Shown: positions 3,816-5,691 of the stretch, in pieces
How the letters are laid out: each line of letters opens with the position of its first letter
Position numbering within the stretch: position 1 is the stretch's first letter
Assembly: GCA_021786555.1 (NCBI GenBank)
Contig: JAJYNB010000225.1
Location: 1-5,691, forward strand
DNA: 5,691 nucleotides
Reading direction: 5' to 3'
Origin: Bacillota bacterium
GTDB taxonomy: Bacteria > Bacillota > Desulfitobacteriia > Desulfitobacteriales > JAJXUE01
The notes under the pieces: model-generated
What the model was told of the DNA's origin: nothing
The model's input: the letters and a program-made list of their open reading frames with translations, nothing else
Database searches by the model: none
Program-made: the position numbers and the translations under genes

Positions 3816-5510
3816 TCAGATGACAGCGTTTAGCAACTTGTCTAACTGGTTGTTCTGTCCATTAATAGCTTCCGCACTGACCACCATTAGGTCTTCATCG
3901 CCGATTATCAACCGGGCTTCCACCATATTCTCACCTGAATCCGAGCCAAAGGCTACAATTATGATTAGACCTGTGTCCAAAAGCAGCTTGGCCGCTTCCC
4001 CAATCCTCCGGATTTGTTCAGCCGATGCGTTTCCGTCAAAATCTATACCCAGTATCGACTTAATCGTTGTATGGTCCAGGTAATAAGCCCGCTTGCGCAG
4101 GTCAAACAGTTCCTTTTCCAGGGTGACAGCCAGATCAAATTTTGCCTCGTGGGAACCCGTAAGCCAAATAACTTTGCCTTGTTGGTTGTCCCTCTGCTCC
4201 CTATCCTCTCTGGTAACAAGTTTTGCTGTTGCGGCGCTCCGTACTGCCTTTGAAATTGGAACCTCGGAGCAAAGGCCGGAAATAATCCCGCCGCCGTTCA
4301 CATCATACCCGTCAACCAGGACAAATCTCCCGGTACCCTGATTTTCACCAAATTGGTCAAAACAAACATCGTGTTTGGTTTTAATAACCACCTGCGCAAC
4401 GTCATTTGTCTTTACCCTATCAGGATCTGTAACCGTTTCCAGACTGGCCGCATCTATCACCTGATCAATGGAACAAACTTCACACTCGACTTCCTGGGTA
4501 GTTAATTTGAGTTTATATTTTTTGTTCTGGCGCAAGTCGTTCTTGCCCATCCACACCAGGTTTGCTTTAAGCATGCTGGATGTAAGCGGTGGGTCCGCCA
4601 GATGAGAAATGATTTCCCCCCGTTTATTGAAAAATTCATCCTCGACAGTGATTCCGACGGATAGCCCTGCTTCAACTTCGTCCTTTCTATCCTTGTCAAC
4701 CCAGTATTCTATGGATTTAACGCTGGTTGTCTTACCGCCTGGACTGATTAAGATCTGGTCGCCGACCCGCAATTGCCCTGTTTCAATTCTGCCTGCTATA
4801 ATCCTGCGATTATCAAATTTATAGACATCCTGGATTGGCAAACGTAATGGTTTTTGTTCCAGGCCTCTCTCCTTCTGGAATAAATCCAATGCCTCCAGGA
4901 CGGGGTCCTCAGCGTACCAAGGCATGCGCGCAGACCTGGTGGTTATATTTTCGCCTAAAAAGGCTGAGACCGGGATATATTTAAGCGGAAACACATTGAG
5001 GGTGTTTAAGAAACTGTCAAATTCAGCTCTGATTTTATTGAACTTTTCTTTCGAATAATCGATAAGGTCCATCTTATTGACGATGACATAAACCTGTTTG
5101 ATTCCCAGCAGTGACAGGATGTAGCCATGCCTCTTGGACTGCTCCTGAATCCCTTCCTGAGCATCAATCAGCAGGAGGGCTGCCTCAGCGTTGGCTGCAC
5201 CTGAAATCATGTTCTTGAGAAATTCCTTGTGGCCCGGCGCATCGATAATCACGTAGTCTCTTTTGGTGGTGAAAAATTGAATCTGAGTGGTGTCAATTGT
5301 GATGCCCTGTTTTTGTTCTTCTTCAAAGGCATCCAGTAGATAGGCGTACTCAAAGAATTTACCCTTCTCCTTGCAGATGCGTTTGACCTTCTCGATAGCC
5401 CCTTGCGGCAGGGATCCTGTATCATAGAGCAATCTTCCAATGAGGGTAGACTTGCCATGGTCCACATGGCCCACTACCACAATCCTAAAGTTATCCCGTG
5501 CATTGTCCAT
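3816..5510 (-). CDS. cysN: sulfate adenylyltransferase GTPase subunit CysN with degenerate APS kinase-like C-terminal domain
   Basis: A 564-residue protein. The first ~430 residues are CysN, the GTPase that couples GTP hydrolysis to formation of adenosine 5'-phosphosulfate by CysD. The GTPase motifs are intact: G1 GHVDHGKST (14-22), switch I GITIDT (69-74), G3 DAPGH (90-94), G4 NKMD (145-148) and G5 VSAFLGEN (181-188). EF-Tu-like beta-barrel domains follow (about 220-430). Residues 445-564 align by eye with APS kinase: VIWLTG at the P-loop strand and RRIGEAAKLLLDTGLIIIVA at 501-520. The P-loop reads GSHEAKFDL instead of GLSGAGKST (Phe458 at the lysine position), DGDN has become DHTT, and the ISPYR region has become GSDSG. 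Kinase activity is therefore unlikely. The protein is shorter than active CysN-CysC fusions and longer than a plain CysN (475 residues in E. coli). GGAG lies 8 nt before the start, and cysD ends 45 bp upstream, so the two are one operon. Confidence 0.95.
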   Translation of the reverse strand: MDNARDNFRIVVVGHVDHGKSTLIGRLLYDTGSLPQGAIEKVKRICKEKGKFFEYAYLLDAFEEEQKQGITIDTTQIQFFTTKRDYVIIDAPGHKEFLKNMISGAANAEAALLLIDAQEGIQEQSKRHGYILSLLGIKQVYVIVNKMDLIDYSKEKFNKIRAEFDSFLNTLNVFPLKYIPVSAFLGENITTRSARMPWYAEDPVLEALDLFQKERGLEQKPLRLPIQDVYKFDNRRIIAGRIETGQLRVGDQILISPGGKTTSVKSIEYWVDKDRKDEVEAGLSVGITVEDEFFNKRGEIISHLADPPLTSSMLKANLVWMGKNDLRQNKKYKLKLTTQEVECEVCSIDQVIDAASLETVTDPDRVKTNDVAQVVIKTKHDVCFDQFGENQGTGRFVLVDGYDVNGGGIISGLCSEVPISKAVRSAATAKLVTREDREQRDNQQGKVIWLTGSHEAKFDLAVTLEKELFDLRKRAYYLDHTTIKSILGIDFDGNASAEQIRRIGEAAKLLLDTGLIIIVAFGSDSGENMVEARLIIGDEDLMVVSAEAINGQNNQLDKLLNAVI

Positions 5511-5555
5511 TTAGTCCACTCCATCGTTCAGTATTGTTTATATATGGGCCTATGC

Positions 5556-5691
5556 CTACATGTACCCGTCCTTGCGCAATTTTTGCATGGCATAGGCGTC
5601 CTCCTGGTCCTGCAGGCGTCCGGCCCGTTCGCTCACGCTGGTGTTTTGCAGTTCCAGAATAATTTGGTCAAGGGTCTCAGCCTTGGATTCT
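5556..5691 (-). CDS. cysD: sulfate adenylyltransferase subunit CysD, C-terminal end (partial at window edge)
   Basis: Only the last 44 codons and the TAG stop are in the window; the 5' part lies beyond the right edge. The residues ESKAETLDQIILELQNTSVS, ERAGRLQDQED and the ending MQKLRKDGYM match the C-terminal pattern of CysD as I recall it from E. coli (ESEAQTLPEIIEEM, SERQGRVIDRD, MELKKRQGYF). CysD is the PP-loop ATP-sulfurylase subunit that forms APS from ATP and sulfate together with CysN. It sits directly upstream of cysN with a 45-bp gap that holds only the cysN ribosome binding site and no terminator, as expected for a cysDN operon. Confidence 0.9.
   Translation of the reverse strand, partial: ESKAETLDQIILELQNTSVSERAGRLQDQEDAYAMQKLRKDGYM

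Noticed and set aside
1..5691. CRISPR array, tRNA, rRNA or insertion-sequence ends
   Set aside because: No spaced direct repeats, no tRNA-like cloverleaf, no rRNA sequence and no transposase motif were seen on either strand.

Overview
The window carries five protein-coding genes, all on the minus strand. In order of transcription they are the 3' end of cysD, cysN, an htrA-type serine protease, a GntR/FCD transcription regulator, and an HPP-family membrane protein. The purine-rich ribosome binding sites (AAGGAG, GGGAGGGG), the single-TM, single-PDZ HtrA and the moderate base composition suggest a Gram-positive Firmicute, perhaps a Clostridia/Peptococcaceae-type organism. That taxonomic guess is an inference with low confidence.

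Right part (about 3816-5691): the sulfate-activation operon. CysD is the ATP-sulfurylase catalytic subunit, of which only the last 44 residues are present. CysN is its GTPase partner. This CysN has a C-terminal domain that looks like APS kinase (CysC) but has lost the Walker A lysine and other active-site motifs, so it reads as a pseudokinase fusion.

Middle (about 2300-3815): a membrane-anchored HtrA protease with an intact His-Asp-Ser triad and one PDZ domain. It has its own candidate promoter, and a perfect 16-bp hairpin with a T-rich flank about 100 bp past its stop codon probably ends the transcript. A short protein-like open frame without a start codon sits between the stop codon and the hairpin.

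Left-centre (about 400-2150): a regulator/membrane-protein pair. The FadR-like GntR regulator lies upstream of the HPP gene. The 8-mer TGGTATAC (or its complement) occurs six times between 401 and 2133. Three copies belong to 17-bp inverted repeats of the form TGGTATAC-N-GTATACCA. Two of these repeats sit just upstream of the predicted -35 boxes of gntR and of the HPP gene, and one lies beyond the HPP 3' end. These are the likely operators of the regulator. The HPP gene has a roughly 125-nt GC-rich leader that could fold in two incompatible ways, one of which masks its ribosome binding site.

Left edge (1-544): no intact gene of ordinary size. A 56-codon plus-strand ORF with a good ribosome binding site and an HTH-like segment is followed, in the same frame, by protein-like sequence broken by stop codons. 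This may be a decayed gene that converges on the HPP gene.
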